Positions 27,518 to 37,654 are shown, counted from the stretch's first letter. The stretch: 60,195 nucleotides of DNA from Bacteroidota bacterium (GCA_006226425.1 SBGX01000007.1:1-60195), one strand, 5' to 3'. Notes: generated by a model from the letters alone, not told the origin. Program-made: numbers and translations.

Positions 27518-27675
27518 CAGCTTAAAACGATCTTCAAAAAAAAATATTTTGCCAAAACTAAGAATTATTCCGGGCTTAGAAATCTTTCCCGGAATACTTT
27601 CCGCACCGCTTTTGTAGCCGTTCAAATCAACTTTAATTATTACTTTTACGTCCTTTAATTTTGGAAGTAGAAGCG

Positions 27676-28893
27676 ATGAATATTGGAATGATACTCGATA
27701 ATGAATTTACCGGCGACATGCGGGTAGAGAACGAGGTCTATTCACTGAGTCAGGCTGGTTTCAAGGTTTTTGTGCTTTGCTTTAATCATGGTGGAAAAGC
27801 TGAACGGGAAGAGTTTCATGGTGGCACCATTATCCGATTGAATATCAGTAAGTTCAGAAAGAACAAAATGAAGGGTTTTACGAATACCTTTTTGGATCCT
27901 TACACAGCATACTGGGCGCAGAAAATCACGCGTTTTGTTAGAGAACATAAAATCCAGACTTTGCATGTCCATGACCTGTATCTCCTTGGTGCTGCTTTTA
28001 AAGCACGTAGAAAATTGGGAACTTCCATTCCAATCATCGGAGATCTACATGAAAATTATCCAGCCGCTTTAAAACACTATCGATACGTCAATAAATTTCC
28101 CGGAAAGTACATTATTTCAGTCCCAAAATGGGAACGAACGGAGATCGAATGGATCAGAAAGGCGGATCACGTGATCACCGTGATTGAGGAGGCTGTAGAA
28201 CGATATGTAGGACTCGGACTTCCGAAAGAAAAATTGTCAGTAGTAGCCAATTATGTGAATCCCGATTTTTTCTTGCAAGGAGATGTTGACGCCGCCATTA
28301 AGGAAAAATTTCAGGGGCGTTTTGTCCTTACTTACACCGGAGGCTTTGATGCACACCGTGGAATTGAATGTACGATTCGTGCCATGGACCTGATCCGAAA
28401 GAAAGTGCCAAATGCGCTATTAGTCCTTGTTGGAACGGGGGCCAATCTACAGGAGTTGGAGGTACTTGTCAGCGAATTGAAACTATCGGATCATGTCTCG
28501 TTTGAAGGCTGGCAAAAAGCAGAAATGATGGCCTCCTATAACCAGGTCAGCGATATTTGCCTGATTCCTCATTTGAAAACGGAGCATACGGATCACACGA
28601 TTCCACATAAACTATTCCAGTACATGTTGCTGGAAAAACCAGTTGTTAGCACCGATTGCAAACCTTTGAAGCGTATCCTGGAAGAAAGTCACGCAGGATT
28701 AAGTTATGCTTCCAATGACCATGAAGACATGGCGAAGCAAATCATTTATCTCTATGAGCATCCGGAAGAACGCCAAAGAATGGGACGGAATGGAGCCATG
28801 GCCGTTCAGGATCGTTATACCTGGGATGCCACTGCCAAAAATTTAATCACATTGTACCAGGAAATAGAAGTAAAAGTCACCAAGCCATCATGA
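27676..28893 (+). CDS. Glycosyltransferase family 4 protein
   Basis: A 405-residue GT-B fold glycosyltransferase. I chose the ATG at 27676 (MNIGMILDNEF), because the only earlier start is a TTG at 27661 with no support. The N-terminal half binds the acceptor (HVHDLYLLGAAFKARR, GDLHENYP). The C-terminal half binds the sugar nucleotide: LTYTGGFDAHRG, LVLVGTGANLQ, SFEGWQK and the donor-site run HTIPHKLFQYMLLEKPVVST. It likely builds a surface polysaccharide or glycolipid in the cytoplasm. The epimerase gene follows with a 4-base overlap, and a methyltransferase after that, which suggests one pathway using a UDP-GlcNAc/ManNAc-derived sugar. Donor and acceptor are unknown. Confidence 0.92.
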   Translation: MNIGMILDNEFTGDMRVENEVYSLSQAGFKVFVLCFNHGGKAEREEFHGGTIIRLNISKFRKNKMKGFTNTFLDPYTAYWAQKITRFVREHKIQTLHVHDLYLLGAAFKARRKLGTSIPIIGDLHENYPAALKHYRYVNKFPGKYIISVPKWERTEIEWIRKADHVITVIEEAVERYVGLGLPKEKLSVVANYVNPDFFLQGDVDAAIKEKFQGRFVLTYTGGFDAHRGIECTIRAMDLIRKKVPNALLVLVGTGANLQELEVLVSELKLSDHVSFEGWQKAEMMASYNQVSDICLIPHLKTEHTDHTIPHKLFQYMLLEKPVVSTDCKPLKRILEESHAGLSYASNDHEDMAKQIIYLYEHPEERQRMGRNGAMAVQDRYTWDATAKNLITLYQEIEVKVTKPS

Positions 28894-29981
28894 AAGTCAT
28901 CAACGTTGTAGGAACCCGGCCAAACTTTATGAAAATTGCTCCGATTATTCGGGAAATGAATCGATTTCCCCAGTTGGAGCAGCTTTTGGTACATACCGGA
29001 CAGCATTATGACCATCAACTATCTCATTCCTTTTTTGAAGAATTACAAATTCCGGAACCAGACATTAATCTGAATATTGGCTCGGACACTCATGCCAAGC
29101 AGGTAGCCCGAATCATGTCTGCTTTTGAAGATGTTTGTGATGATTTTCAACCAGATGTCATCCTGGTAGTCGGAGATGTCAATTCAACCATGGCCTGTAC
29201 GCTCGTCGCGGTCAAAAAAGGAATTAAAGTCATTCACGTTGAAGCGGGGATTCGGAGCGGCGACCTCTCCATGCCGGAAGAAATAAACCGTTTGGTGACA
29301 GACTCTATTGCCCAGTATTTGATGCCTCCATCCCGAGACGCCGTCGATAACTTATTGAAAGAGGGAAGAACTCCGGAACAGATTTTAATGGTCGGGAACG
29401 TCATGATTGATACCCTGCTCCATTCTCAAATGGAAATCGATCGTTCGGATATCGTTCAAAAACTCGAATTGAGCACTGGAAATTATGTAACCCTTACCTT
29501 ACATCGTCCGTCTAATGTGGATCACGAAGATAAATTCAGATCGATCCTGGATGCCCTGAAAGAGATTCAAAAAGAAATTCCAGTGGTCTTTCCAATCCAC
29601 CCAAGGACTAAAAAGATGCTGGAGCAATTTGGACTGGACAAGGAATTAGAACAAATGCCAAATCTCCATTTAACCAATCCTCTCGGCTATTTTGATTTTG
29701 GAAGATTGGTACGCGACTCCAGGTTCGTGTTGACAGATAGCGGGGGAATACAGGAAGAGACCACCTATTACGGAATCCCCTGTATCACACTGCGGGAAAA
29801 CACGGAAAGACCTGTAACCATCACGGAAGGAACGAACGAGTTGGTTGGAGCTGATCGGGATAAGATTTTGGAGCACTTCCGAACCATTATGTCCGGCAAC
29901 TGGAAAAGGGGAGGGATTCCTGAACTTTGGGATGGTCAGTCTGCCCAAAGAATTGTCGATTTCATCCTAAAATTAAACTGA
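28890..29981 (+). CDS. wecB: UDP-N-acetylglucosamine 2-epimerase (non-hydrolysing)
   Basis: A 363-residue epimerase that interconverts UDP-GlcNAc and UDP-ManNAc, a precursor of surface polysaccharides. Family marks in order: VVGTRPNFMKIAPI at the start, HTGQHYDHQLS, VVGDVNSTMA, VEAGIRSGDLSMPEEINR, TLHRPSNVD, and TDSGGIQEETTYYGIPC with the catalytic and nucleotide-binding residues. Length is normal. It overlaps the end of the glycosyltransferase gene by 4 bases and is followed after 1 base by the methyltransferase gene, which makes a three-gene unit. The name mnaA is equally used. Hydrolysing relatives (NeuC) are less likely given the motif pattern. Confidence 0.95.
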   Translation: MKVINVVGTRPNFMKIAPIIREMNRFPQLEQLLVHTGQHYDHQLSHSFFEELQIPEPDINLNIGSDTHAKQVARIMSAFEDVCDDFQPDVILVVGDVNSTMACTLVAVKKGIKVIHVEAGIRSGDLSMPEEINRLVTDSIAQYLMPPSRDAVDNLLKEGRTPEQILMVGNVMIDTLLHSQMEIDRSDIVQKLELSTGNYVTLTLHRPSNVDHEDKFRSILDALKEIQKEIPVVFPIHPRTKKMLEQFGLDKELEQMPNLHLTNPLGYFDFGRLVRDSRFVLTDSGGIQEETTYYGIPCITLRENTERPVTITEGTNELVGADRDKILEHFRTIMSGNWKRGGIPELWDGQSAQRIVDFILKLN

Positions 29982-29982
29982 T

Positions 29983-30543
29983 ATGCACAAGGAAAGTTTT
30001 GGTGAGAATTACGAATTCAAGAATAAAGCGTTATTCCGTCGATATACAAATACCCTACGTTTTCTAAAGAAGCACATTGACCCGAAGGCAAAAATTCTGG
30101 ACCTGGGAGTTGAAAACCCATTGTCCAAGTACCTGATTGATCAGGGATTTGATGTGAGTAATACGGAAGACGGACTGGATTTGGATACAGACTATCAACA
30201 GGTGAATAGCAAGGGCTTCGATGTCGTCACTTCTTTCGAACTTTTCGAACACATGGTGGCTCCCTTTAATATCCTGCGAAACCTTGAATCAGAGTACCTT
30301 GTCGCCTCGGTGCCTTTAAAATTGTGGTTCGCCGAAGCCTATTGGAATGAAAAAGATCCCTGGGATCGGCATTATCATGAATTTGAGCCGAAGCAATTTG
30401 ATATGTTGTTGGAAAAATCGGGATGGACCATTCTGGACCGTGAACAATGGACTTCACACTCCAACGGCTTGGGAATTCGACCTATTCTTAGAAGATTTAC
30501 TCCCCGATACTACATTGTGTATTGTCAGCGAAGCAAATCCTGA
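29983..30543 (+). CDS. SAM-dependent class I methyltransferase
   Basis: A 186-residue protein with a Rossmann-like methyltransferase start: AKILDLGVENPLSKYL (motif I, residues about 35-50), LDLDTDYQQ, and FDVVTSFELFEHMVAPFNIL, where the ELFEH step is usual in this superfamily. Motif I is slightly unusual, with GVEN in place of the typical GxGxG, so S-adenosylmethionine binding is likely but not certain. It is the third gene of the GT4/wecB unit and may methylate a sugar or lipid intermediate. It has no signal peptide. The stop lies next to the end of the convergent 43-residue gene. Confidence 0.82.
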   Translation: MHKESFGENYEFKNKALFRRYTNTLRFLKKHIDPKAKILDLGVENPLSKYLIDQGFDVSNTEDGLDLDTDYQQVNSKGFDVVTSFELFEHMVAPFNILRNLESEYLVASVPLKLWFAEAYWNEKDPWDRHYHEFEPKQFDMLLEKSGWTILDREQWTSHSNGLGIRPILRRFTPRYYIVYCQRSKS

Positions 30544-30544
30544 A

Positions 30545-30676
30545 TCAATTTTCTCTCCCGTCGAAATGCTCTTCTTTTTTGATTCTAATTCTCCTAAAAA
30601 TCAAGATGATAATCAGGATTAGAGAGATGAATCCCAGAAAGCCATAGATGCTTAATATGACAACTTCAGCGCTCAT
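30545..30676 (-). CDS. Small single-helix membrane protein, 43 residues
   Basis: A short frame beginning with an ATG that directly follows the TAG of the YbjQ gene, with no gap, and ending at TGA 30545. The product starts MSAEVVILSIYGFLGF, runs on as one hydrophobic helix to about residue 27 (SLILIIILIF), and ends in a basic/charged tail (RRIRIKKEEHFDGREN). This positive-inside layout would put the tail in the cytoplasm. Coupling to YbjQ suggests shared translation. Function unknown. Small size makes the call less certain than its good start and context suggest. Confidence 0.55.
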   Translation of the reverse strand: MSAEVVILSIYGFLGFISLILIIILIFRRIRIKKEEHFDGREN

Positions 30677-30991
30677 CTACCTCAATTTCACAGCTGTTCC
30701 ATAGGCCAGAATTTCGGATGCTCCCTGCATCACCGTGGCCGTTGTCAAACGCATATTCACGACAGCATCGGCCCCCATTTTTTGAGCATCCTGAATCATT
30801 CGCTGCATCGCCTGTTCTCTGGATTGAGCCTGTAGCTTGGTATACTCTTCGATCTCACCACCAACCAGATTCTTAAACGCAGCCATAATATCGCGTCCAA
30901 CATTTCGAGTTCGAACCGTACTTCCTCTAGCTATTCCACAAACTTCAGCAATCTCTCTATTCGGAACATCCGGGGTATTTGTTACAATCAT
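30677..30991 (-). CDS. YbjQ family (UPF0145, putative heavy-metal-binding) protein
   Basis: A 104-residue cytoplasmic protein that fits the YbjQ/UPF0145 family throughout: MIVTNTPDVPNREI at the start, GIARGSTVRTRNVGRDI, the helix EYTKLQAQSREQAMQRM, then KMGADAVVNMRLTT and YGTAVKL at the end. These proteins form a pentameric ring in known structures and have been proposed to bind metal, without a proven function. It precedes the 43-residue membrane protein gene with no spacing. About 54 bases separate it from the preceding TPR/SpoIIE gene. Confidence 0.93.
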   Translation of the reverse strand: MIVTNTPDVPNREIAEVCGIARGSTVRTRNVGRDIMAAFKNLVGGEIEEYTKLQAQSREQAMQRMIQDAQKMGADAVVNMRLTTATVMQGASEILAYGTAVKLR

Positions 30992-31045
30992 ATCTCAAAC
31001 TTTGTTTTATCCAACTAAATGTACGAAAATTAGCTCTTCCATGGG

Positions 31046-32992
31046 TCATAAACGTAAGCCTATGACTGAAATATCATCCAGCTGCTCCAAATCTCCCATC
31101 CACTCAGCCAGTTTTTGCTCCAAAAATTCGCCCTGTTTATCCATCTTCTCGAGCTTATTTGCATCTATGATCCAACTTCGAAAAGCTTTAATTTTTAGCT
31201 TTTTGGATTTGCTGCCTCCAAATTGATCCGGTGCTCCGTCAGAAAAGAGGTAAAGAGCATCTCCTCTGAGCATTTTAATTTCCTTGTTCCGAAATGGGGT
31301 GGCGCCTTCATAATCTCCAACTGGTTGGCGGTCTGAAGAGAATTCGATCATTTCTTCCTCCTCCTTTTTAAAAGCCCACAAGGGTCTGTTTGCCCCTGCA
31401 TAATCGACGTGAACCACATTTTCTTTATAGCGGATAGCACAAAGTCCCACATCCATCCCGTCACGAATATCGCCTCCTCCTTTACTAAAACGTTCGATAA
31501 TTAATTCCCTCGTTCGATCCAAAATATGTGAAGGCAATTGTCTATTTTCTTCTATCAGCGATTGCGAAAGAGCGTAACTACAAGCAACGCTCACCAATGC
31601 CCCCGGGACTCCGTGTCCAGTACAATCCGCACATGCGATATAAAGGGTGTTTCCCACTTTTTCGGCCCAATAAAAATCACCCGAAACAATATCTTTTGGC
31701 TTATACAAAACAAAGCAGTCTTCAAAAAAATCGCTGATTTTTTCCGTGGTCGGGAGAATGGCTTTCTGCAGTCGCTGAGCATACTGTATGGAGTCCATGA
31801 TATCCTCATTTTTCTCCTTTAACTGATCTCTTTGCTGACTGATCAAGGTATTCGCTTTCCTCCTACTTCGGTTAAGCAGGTACAGGGAGAAGATCACAAA
31901 AAGTGCAATCGCAATTGCCCCAATCATCCACACTTGCATATTTCGTTCGTGCTGAATCTCAGCTTCATGTTCAGCGGCTTTGATCCGATCCCGATTCAAA
32001 TCACTAATCGAATCGGCCAGCATTCTCTTGTCCAATTCCCATCGAAAACTTTGTGAGATGGCTTCCTGAGCTGATTTTTCACTTTTTAACCGAGTATCTA
32101 CAGCTAAAAAAGAATCGAGTAAACGATAGGATATTTCCCATTTACCAAGCTTTGCATAGGCAGGGAATAGACTCTTGAGGGCGAAGGACTTTACAAAATC
32201 AGATTGCGTTTGCCGGGCTATGTCCAATGCGATTTCTCCATAATAGATTGCCGAGTCCACCTGATTATTTTCTAAAAGAAAATCCGCATAGGTGGAATAA
32301 CTTTGTGCAACGCTCTTCAAACCTACCTTTCCAGTCTTACAGTAATAAATGGCTTCTCGCATATAAATGGTAGCTTCTTCCTGCTGATTTAGCATATTGT
32401 GAACGAATCCCAGATTATCCAGAGTGTTCACATAACCGTCCAAATCTTCTCTCAAAGCAGAATAATTGAGGGATTTCTTCAAATAGATGACTGCCGAGTC
32501 GTAATTCCCGTGATCTGAGTGGTAAACTCCGATATTATTCAACACGTGGGGGACCATGCTGGAATCACCAATTTTCTGATACAGACTAAAGCTTTCCCGA
32601 TATAATTTTATTGCTTCCTGGTCAGCACCCAAATCAGATAGAAGTGTCCCTAAATTGATCAAATCTGTAGCCAACGCTTCTTCTAGTTTACTTGCTCGAT
32701 CATAGCGTATGGCCTTATCATAAAATTCTAAAGCGCGGTCATAGTTTCCTTTAAATTGATAGAGATAGGCCAACCAACCGTAGGATTCTGAAATTCCATT
32801 GACATAATTGATCTTTCTGGCCTTTTTTAAGGCTTTGGTAATCATTGAGATGGTGGAATCAGGATAATCCGTGTAAATGGCTTCAGCTTTTTCGAACACT
32901 CGATAAACGGACATCGTGTCATTCTGTCCGCTCGCATATTTCAGCATCGAAAGACAAACAAACAGGATATATCCGTAAGCTTTTAAGTTCAA
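31046..32992 (-). CDS. TPR-repeat membrane protein with SpoIIE/RsbU-type serine phosphatase domain (second copy)
   Basis: A 648-residue protein with the same order of parts as the one at 4046-6046: signal peptide (ending ASGQ), TPR repeats to about 310 (YQFKGNYDRALEFYDKAI, LNNIGVYHSDHGNYDSA), coiled region, transmembrane helix (MQVWMIGAIAIALFVIFSLYL), then a SpoIIE phosphatase with SGDFYWAEK, CADCTGHGVPGALVSVACS and LFSDGAPDQFGGSKSKK. It likely senses something in the periplasm through the TPR part and dephosphorylates a cytoplasmic partner protein. The two copies are about equally diverged in the sensor and more alike in the phosphatase. No anti-sigma factor or antagonist gene is next to it. 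Confidence 0.92.
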   Translation of the reverse strand: MNLKAYGYILFVCLSMLKYASGQNDTMSVYRVFEKAEAIYTDYPDSTISMITKALKKARKINYVNGISESYGWLAYLYQFKGNYDRALEFYDKAIRYDRASKLEEALATDLINLGTLLSDLGADQEAIKLYRESFSLYQKIGDSSMVPHVLNNIGVYHSDHGNYDSAVIYLKKSLNYSALREDLDGYVNTLDNLGFVHNMLNQQEEATIYMREAIYYCKTGKVGLKSVAQSYSTYADFLLENNQVDSAIYYGEIALDIARQTQSDFVKSFALKSLFPAYAKLGKWEISYRLLDSFLAVDTRLKSEKSAQEAISQSFRWELDKRMLADSISDLNRDRIKAAEHEAEIQHERNMQVWMIGAIAIALFVIFSLYLLNRSRRKANTLISQQRDQLKEKNEDIMDSIQYAQRLQKAILPTTEKISDFFEDCFVLYKPKDIVSGDFYWAEKVGNTLYIACADCTGHGVPGALVSVACSYALSQSLIEENRQLPSHILDRTRELIIERFSKGGGDIRDGMDVGLCAIRYKENVVHVDYAGANRPLWAFKKEEEEMIEFSSDRQPVGDYEGATPFRNKEIKMLRGDALYLFSDGAPDQFGGSKSKKLKIKAFRSWIIDANKLEKMDKQGEFLEQKLAEWMGDLEQLDDISVIGLRL

Positions 32993-33058
32993 GGTTAGTG
33001 AATTTATTGAAACTGTTTCTAAGTTAACATTTTCTATGATTCACCACTCAATAGCCAC

Positions 33059-35755
33059 CTAGTTGTCTCCTTCGGAGAACAGACCCAGTTGATCTGCATC
33101 GTCATCTTCCTTTTTCGGAATATCCCATTCAAAGCTGTTTTCTCCGGTTTCCGTTGGGCCATCTTCTTCATCGGACTCATTCTCCTCCTGTTTCACATCT
33201 TCCGGCCAGGGTTCTCCACCATCAATTTCATGACACAAGACAATTTCTTTGACTTTCAGTTTCGTCATTTGATTTCCTTGCGCCTTCATTCCCTTGATGT
33301 CGATCATATCCGCCAGATTCACGATGTTATCCGGCAAATTCTTCGTCGCTTTGAGGAGCTTATTGTACACGATTTTCGCTTCTGGGCGATAAGAAGTAGA
33401 AACCAGATCCAGGTAAGAGCCTTCATCCTCTGAGATGAAAGAAACCCGCTTGTCACTAGTGACCTCACAGAGGAAGCGCTTCACATAGTGCAATTCCTTC
33501 TCGCCATCGTAGTAAACCGCTGACACGGGGCGGTCTGGCATCCATTTTTCTAGATGAATCATATCCTCATCGAAATGGGTTGAAAGATCAAAGCCCATCA
33601 ATCGATATTCTCCGTTTTTATAAAGAGTCAAAATACGGTCATTGCCCTTAAAGGCGCCGAGGAATTTTCCTCGTTCTTCATCGTTTAATCTTCGAACCAC
33701 CGGGTCGTACCAAATTTTTCGCGCCGCGAGGGTAGAGCCCCCCACTTCTTTTTGAACGATCTTTTGAACGATTTCCTTGGTTACCCGGTTACCACCCGCA
33801 CTTCTGCCTTTGATCAACAGTTCTCCAAAGTCAATGTCAAACTTCAGTCGTTTCAGGTGTGGTCTGTTTCTCAAAACGACAGTCACGACTTCTTTCTCTC
33901 CATTCGGATGCACAGAGAAGTAAAGTAGTTTGGAGCCTTTGCTTCCCTTTGTTAAATCATATTCCGTATCGCGGGTAATGCTGTTCACGAAAAAACGCTT
34001 CATCATGGTTGCTCCGCCGACTCCGTCCTGATACATCATGTGATAAATCGTACGTTTATCACCTTTTTTCCAGACATTCGCATAGACGATCCCTTTCCCA
34101 ACGAACTTCTTATCGGCTACTTTGGTGACCATTAATTTTCCGGTCTTGAAGAAAATAATTACATCGTCGATCTCCGAACAATCATTTACAGGTTCATTCT
34201 TCCGAAGTCCCCAACCTATAAAGCCTTCTTCCGGATCAACATACAGTTTTCTATTGGCAATAATCACTTTCGTTGCCTTGATCGTATCAAAAACACGACT
34301 TTCCGTTTTTCGATCGCGGCCTTCCCCAAATCTTTTCTTGAGATCTTTAAAATAGTCGATCGCATGCTCTGTCAGGTTCGCCAAACGTTCTTTGACATAG
34401 GCCATCTCATCTTCTAACTTCAGGATCACTTCGTCTGCCTTGTCACTATCAAAGCGAGTAATTCTGATCATTCGGATTTCCGTCAGTTTTTGAAGATCAT
34501 CATCATTGATTTCGCGCATCAACTGCTTCTTAAAAGGTTTGAAGCAATCGTAGAGGTAAACAAACAGTTTTTCTTTGTCCGCATACTTCTTGAAATCGAT
34601 GTACATCTCTTCGCGGATGAATATCTTCTCCAGGCTGGCGAAATGCCACTGTTCATTCAACTCGGAAAGCCGAATCTCCAATTCCTGTTTTAGCAGGTCG
34701 ACGGTATTGTCGGTATTGATTCTCAAAATTTCCGAAACTCCCAAAAAACGTGGTGTATCTCCATCAATGACCGATGAGTTCGGGGAGATCGAAACCTCGC
34801 AATCTGTAAAGGCATACAGGGCATCCATCGTTTTATCAGGAGAGACCCCATTGGCCAAATGAATCATGATTTCTGCTTCCGACGAGGTATTATCTTCAAT
34901 CTTCTTGATCTTGATTTTTCCTTTGTCGTTGGCCTTTAACACACTTTCAATCAGGGAGGTGGTCGTTGTTCCATAGGGAATCTCATTGATCACCAGGGTC
35001 TTGTTGTCCAGCTTCTTTATTTTCGCCCGAACGCGTACTTTTCCTCCTCTCAGTCCATCATTATAATTTGAATAATCGACCATTCCACCGGATGGGAAAT
35101 CTGGAAAAATTTCCACTTTTTTCCCACGGAGGTGATTGATCGACTGATCGATCAATTCGTTGAAGTTATGCGGCAAAATCTTACAGGCCATCCCGACGGC
35201 AATTCCTTCGGCACCCTGCGCCAACAGAAGAGGGAATTTGATTGGCAACTGCTCTGGTTCCTTATTCCTTCCGTCATAACTTTTTAACCAGTTCGTCGTC
35301 TTGGCATTAAAGGCCACGTGAAGGGCAAATTTTGACAAACGGGCCTCGATGTATCGAGGAGCCGCTGCGCTATCTCCAGTCAATGTATTCCCCCAGTTCC
35401 CCTGGCAATCGATCATCAATTCTTTTTGACCGATTTGTACCATGGCATCCCCAATAGAAGCATCTCCATGTGGGTGATACTTCATCGTGTTTCCGATCAC
35501 ATTTGCCACTTTGTTGTAGCGGCCATCATCCATTTCCTTCAAGGAATGAAGGATTCTTCGTTGAACAGGCTTTAAACCGTCAAATAGTGCAGGCACCGCC
35601 CGTTCTAATATCACATAGGAAGCATAATCCAGGAACCAGTTTTCATACAGGCCCTTCAGTGGAATGATCTTGTCATCCAACTGCTTATTATTCTCCGGAT
35701 CGTTGGCAGGACCTTGTCCGTCCTCCAGTTCATCATCAAACTGATCTTCCGCCAT
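33059..35755 (-). CDS. parC: DNA topoisomerase IV subunit A
   Basis: An 898-residue type IIA topoisomerase A subunit, which cuts and rejoins DNA to unlink daughter chromosomes. The catalytic tyrosine is Tyr135 in AAPRYIEARL; HPHGDASIGDAM (94-105) is the quinolone-contact region, where the usual serine is Ala99. The winged-helix and tower parts follow, then a coiled coil and a C-terminal beta-pinwheel region. No GyrA box (QRRGGKG-type) is visible, which supports ParC over GyrA, as does the adjoining ParE-type gene at 3 bases. The tail (about 850-898) is very acidic and low-complexity. The gene is in one operon with parE, which is made first. Confidence 0.95.
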   Translation of the reverse strand: MAEDQFDDELEDGQGPANDPENNKQLDDKIIPLKGLYENWFLDYASYVILERAVPALFDGLKPVQRRILHSLKEMDDGRYNKVANVIGNTMKYHPHGDASIGDAMVQIGQKELMIDCQGNWGNTLTGDSAAAPRYIEARLSKFALHVAFNAKTTNWLKSYDGRNKEPEQLPIKFPLLLAQGAEGIAVGMACKILPHNFNELIDQSINHLRGKKVEIFPDFPSGGMVDYSNYNDGLRGGKVRVRAKIKKLDNKTLVINEIPYGTTTTSLIESVLKANDKGKIKIKKIEDNTSSEAEIMIHLANGVSPDKTMDALYAFTDCEVSISPNSSVIDGDTPRFLGVSEILRINTDNTVDLLKQELEIRLSELNEQWHFASLEKIFIREEMYIDFKKYADKEKLFVYLYDCFKPFKKQLMREINDDDLQKLTEIRMIRITRFDSDKADEVILKLEDEMAYVKERLANLTEHAIDYFKDLKKRFGEGRDRKTESRVFDTIKATKVIIANRKLYVDPEEGFIGWGLRKNEPVNDCSEIDDVIIFFKTGKLMVTKVADKKFVGKGIVYANVWKKGDKRTIYHMMYQDGVGGATMMKRFFVNSITRDTEYDLTKGSKGSKLLYFSVHPNGEKEVVTVVLRNRPHLKRLKFDIDFGELLIKGRSAGGNRVTKEIVQKIVQKEVGGSTLAARKIWYDPVVRRLNDEERGKFLGAFKGNDRILTLYKNGEYRLMGFDLSTHFDEDMIHLEKWMPDRPVSAVYYDGEKELHYVKRFLCEVTSDKRVSFISEDEGSYLDLVSTSYRPEAKIVYNKLLKATKNLPDNIVNLADMIDIKGMKAQGNQMTKLKVKEIVLCHEIDGGEPWPEDVKQEENESDEEDGPTETGENSFEWDIPKKEDDDADQLGLFSEGDN

Positions 35756-35758
35756 AAT

Positions 35759-37654
35759 TTAAGATGCGTTATCTAGTGGTTCTTCTTTTGGCTCCTCCGA
35801 TTCAGAGGCCGCATTTTCTTCAATATCTTTCTCAACCCGCAAATTGTCAATGATAAAATCTTGTCTTTCCTGGGTATTTTTCCCCATGAAGTAAGAAAGA
35901 ATGGAGTTGATTGAAGCGTCTTTGCTCAACAATACTGGCTCTAACCTCATGTCCTCACCGATAAAATACTTGAATTCATCAGGAGAGATTTCCCCAAGCC
36001 CTTTGAATCGGGTAATCTCTGGATTTCTTCCCAGTTTGGAGAGAGCATTTCTTCGTTCAGCCTCGCTGTAACAGTAAATTGTTTCCTTTTTGTTTCGGAC
36101 CCGGAATAGGGGAGTTTGAAGTACGTAAACATGATTCCTTTTCACCAGATCCGGAAAAAATTGCAGGAAAAAGGTCAAGAGCAGCAGACGAATGTGCATT
36201 CCATCAACGTCCGCATCCGTGGCTATCACAATCTTATTGTAGCGCAGATTATCCATCTCATCTTCAATATCCAGGGCTGCCTGAATCAGATTAAACTCCT
36301 CGTTTTCGTAAACCACCTTTTTGGTGAGTCCGAAACTATTCAGCGGTTTTCCCCGAAGTGAGAACACGGCTTGCGTATTTACATCCCGGGACTTTGTGAT
36401 CGATCCACTCGCCGAATCTCCCTCCGTAATAAACAGCGTCGTTTCTTCACGTCTTTCGTTTTTAAGATCCGTTAAATGCACCCGACAATCCCTTAGTTTT
36501 TTGTTGTGCAAATTGGATTTCTTTGCCCGCTCCCGTGCCAGCTTTCGAATCCCTGAGAGTTCTTTTCGTTCCTTTTCGGATTGCTTGATTTTCTTCTCTA
36601 TGGTTTCCGCCACATTCGGATTTCGGTGCAGGTAATTGTCCAGCTTCTCTTTCAGGAAGTCATTGACAAAGGCCCGCATACTTTTTCCGCCCGGTTCAAT
36701 TTCCAAAGAACCCAGTTTGGTCTTCGTTTGCGATTCAAAAACAGGTTCAATGACTTTTACCGAAACTGCCGCTACTATTGATTGACGAATATCTGTAGCT
36801 TCATAGTTCTTATTATAAAAATCCCGGATGATCTTGGCTACAGACTCTCGAAAGGCACTCTGATGGGTTCCTCCCTGCGTTGTATGCTGACCATTTACAA
36901 AGGAATAATAATCTTCTCCATAAGTCTTTCCATGCGTAAAGGCCACTTCAATATCTTCACCTTCCAGGTGAATGATCGGGTAGAGGGGGTCTCCATCCAT
37001 ATTGTTCTCCAGTAAGTCTTTCAAACCGTCTTTCGACATGTAGCGATTTCCGTTGAAATGGATTGTCAAACCTCGATTCAGGTAACAGTAGTTCCAAATC
37101 ATTTTTTCCAAATACGGAATCTTGAAACTAAATTTCTTGAAGACGGTTTCGTCCGGTGTAAACTCAACGTAAGTCCCATTAGGTTCATCTGTTTTACTCA
37201 CCGGAAGATCTTCCACCAATTCTCCTCTGGAAAAACTGGCCTGCTTCTTTTCTCCGTCACGAACAGAGTAAACCATGAAATGTGAACTGAGGGCATTGAC
37301 TGCTTTCGTACCAACTCCATTTAAACCCACTGATTTTTTAAAGGCTTTTGAATCGTATTTCCCCCCGGTATTCATTTTGGAAACAACTTCCACCACTTTG
37401 CCCAATGGGATTCCCCGACCATAGTCACGAACAGACACCATTCCATCCTTGATCTTTAGAACGATTTTTTTTCCGTTCCCCATCACAAACTCATCGATAC
37501 AGTTATCTGTGACCTCCTTGACCAGGATATAGATTCCATCATCCACTGCCGAACCATCTCCCAATTTCCCAATGTACATACCGGGTCTTAAGCGAATATG
37601 TTCTTTCCAATCGAGGGAACGGATATTATCTTCTGTATATTGATTTTCAGCCAT
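35759..37654 (-). CDS. parE: DNA topoisomerase IV subunit B
   Basis: A 631-residue ATPase subunit of topoisomerase IV. I chose the ATG at 37654 ([11 protein letters not shown]) over the one at 37711, since family members start here and the earlier residues are unlike a protein. The GHKL ATPase has [21 protein letters not shown] and [14 protein letters not shown]; the TOPRIM part has [11 protein letters not shown] and [12 protein letters not shown], which bind magnesium. Length is that of ParE rather than the longer GyrB. It pairs with ParC, whose gene starts 3 bases downstream. The remaining upstream stretch to the tRNA gene is about 230 bases and carries the tRNA promoter. Confidence 0.95.
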   Translation of the reverse strand: MAENQYTEDNIRSLDWKEHIRLRPGMYIGKLGDGSAVDDGIYILVKEVTDNCIDEFVMGNGKKIVLKIKDGMVSVRDYGRGIPLGKVVEVVSKMNTGGKYDSKAFKKSVGLNGVGTKAVNALSSHFMVYSVRDGEKKQASFSRGELVEDLPVSKTDEPNGTYVEFTPDETVFKKFSFKIPYLEKMIWNYCYLNRGLTIHFNGNRYMSKDGLKDLLENNMDGDPLYPIIHLEGEDIEVAFTHGKTYGEDYYSFVNGQHTTQGGTHQSAFRESVAKIIRDFYNKNYEATDIRQSIVAAVSVKVIEPVFESQTKTKLGSLEIEPGGKSMRAFVNDFLKEKLDNYLHRNPNVAETIEKKIKQSEKERKELSGIRKLARERAKKSNLHNKKLRDCRVHLTDLKNERREETTLFITEGDSASGSITKSRDVNTQAVFSLRGKPLNSFGLTKKVVYENEEFNLIQAALDIEDEMDNLRYNKIVIATDADVDGMHIRLLLLTFFLQFFPDLVKRNHVYVLQTPLFRVRNKKETIYCYSEAERRNALSKLGRNPEITRFKGLGEISPDEFKYFIGEDMRLEPVLLSKDASINSILSYFMGKNTQERQDFIIDNLRVEKDIEENAASESEEPKEEPLDNAS

